48,695 nt of DNA. Source: Betaproteobacteria bacterium Ga0074130 (GTDB lineage: Bacteria; Pseudomonadota; Gammaproteobacteria; Burkholderiales; Rhodocyclaceae). The translations under genes and the position numbers were made by a program. How positions within the stretch are numbered: the stretch's first letter is position 1; every line of letters begins with the position of its first letter. This document shows, piece after piece, positions 48,598-48,695 of the stretch. The stretch spans positions 1-48,695 of the forward strand of contig LNDZ01000011.1 in assembly GCA_001464495.1 (NCBI GenBank), given 5' to 3'. The notes under the pieces are model-generated. The model saw only the letters and a program-made list of their open reading frames with translations. It ran no database searches and was not told the DNA's origin.

Positions 48598-48695
48598 TGA
48601 CCTGCTCCCCGATTTAGTCCGAAATACATTTAGAGTTTGCGGTTAAAAAAACTGTCTGCGAACTGGTCAGGGGTTTGATAGCCTATGGCGCTATG
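48598..48695 (-). mobile_element. End of an IS3-family insertion sequence
   Basis: The element begins with TGACCTGCTCCCCGATTTAG (48598-48617), the TG...CA type of terminus usual in IS3 relatives, and contains the transposase 3' end. It runs off the window, so its other end, length and target duplication are not visible. Confidence 0.78.
48630..48695 (-). CDS. IS3-family transposase OrfB, C-terminal fragment
   Basis: 21 codons before TAA read HSAIGYQTPDQFADSFFNRK then L. H-S-A-x-G-Y-x-T-P is the conserved C-terminal motif of the DDE integrase core in IS3 transposases. It is partial only because the window ends here. Confidence 0.82.
   Translation of the reverse strand, partial: HSAIGYQTPDQFADSFFNRKL

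Noticed and set aside
1..48695. CRISPR arrays, rRNA genes, prophage
   Set aside because: No regularly spaced repeats, no rRNA sequence and no phage structural genes were seen on reading the window.

Overview
The window reads as chromosome of a Gram-negative betaproteobacterium, possibly Neisseriales-like. This rests on protein style, the recJ/rpfE-type pair, Mqo, a single LolC-type permease with LolD, and tRNA-Val(CAC). The placement is an inference. Most of the window is housekeeping DNA packed in short operons. An accessory patch lies at about 18.7-21.7 kb, and a TonB receptor/IS region at the right edge.

Layout: lplT (-) is divergent from a LysR regulator, followed by alr, radA and an FtsX-like ABC permease (+). 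A chemoreceptor with an unusual cytoplasmic-looking sensor comes next. It converges through a bidirectional terminator on a moaA-mobA-moeA operon (-). prfB (-) carries the classical programmed +1 frameshift. A signalling operon (+) follows: a chemoreceptor with no ligand domain, a membrane-anchored NIT-domain protein, and a PAS-PAS-GGDEF-EAL protein. After it come a SOUL heme-binding protein, a relic 3' end of a second EAL gene, and a small integron-type gene-cassette cluster. The cluster has two attC-like sites and no integrase in view.

The middle holds recJ, an RpfE-like protein, lolC-lolD, cnoX, purL, a periplasmic parvulin, a large hybrid histidine kinase, a NasR-like NIT-ANTAR antiterminator, a YegD-like Hsp70 and mqo. 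The right part has a PilJ-type diguanylate cyclase, tRNA-Val, gltX, an AI-2E family permease, a DUF1624-like membrane protein, DUF2946, a TonB receptor, the 3' remnant of a second TonB receptor, and the end of an IS3-family element that interrupts it.

One theme links separate loci. Molybdenum-cofactor genes, two NIT-domain proteins (one NasR-like) and a PilJ/NarX-type sensor cyclase suggest nitrate sensing tied to motility and c-di-GMP. Both chemoreceptors and the NasR-like gene have GG-N10-GC elements upstream that resemble sigma-54 promoters. No nitrate reductase lies in the window, so this link is inferred. The least ordinary items are the cassette cluster, the split NIT/chemoreceptor operon, and the EAL relic beside the SOUL gene.
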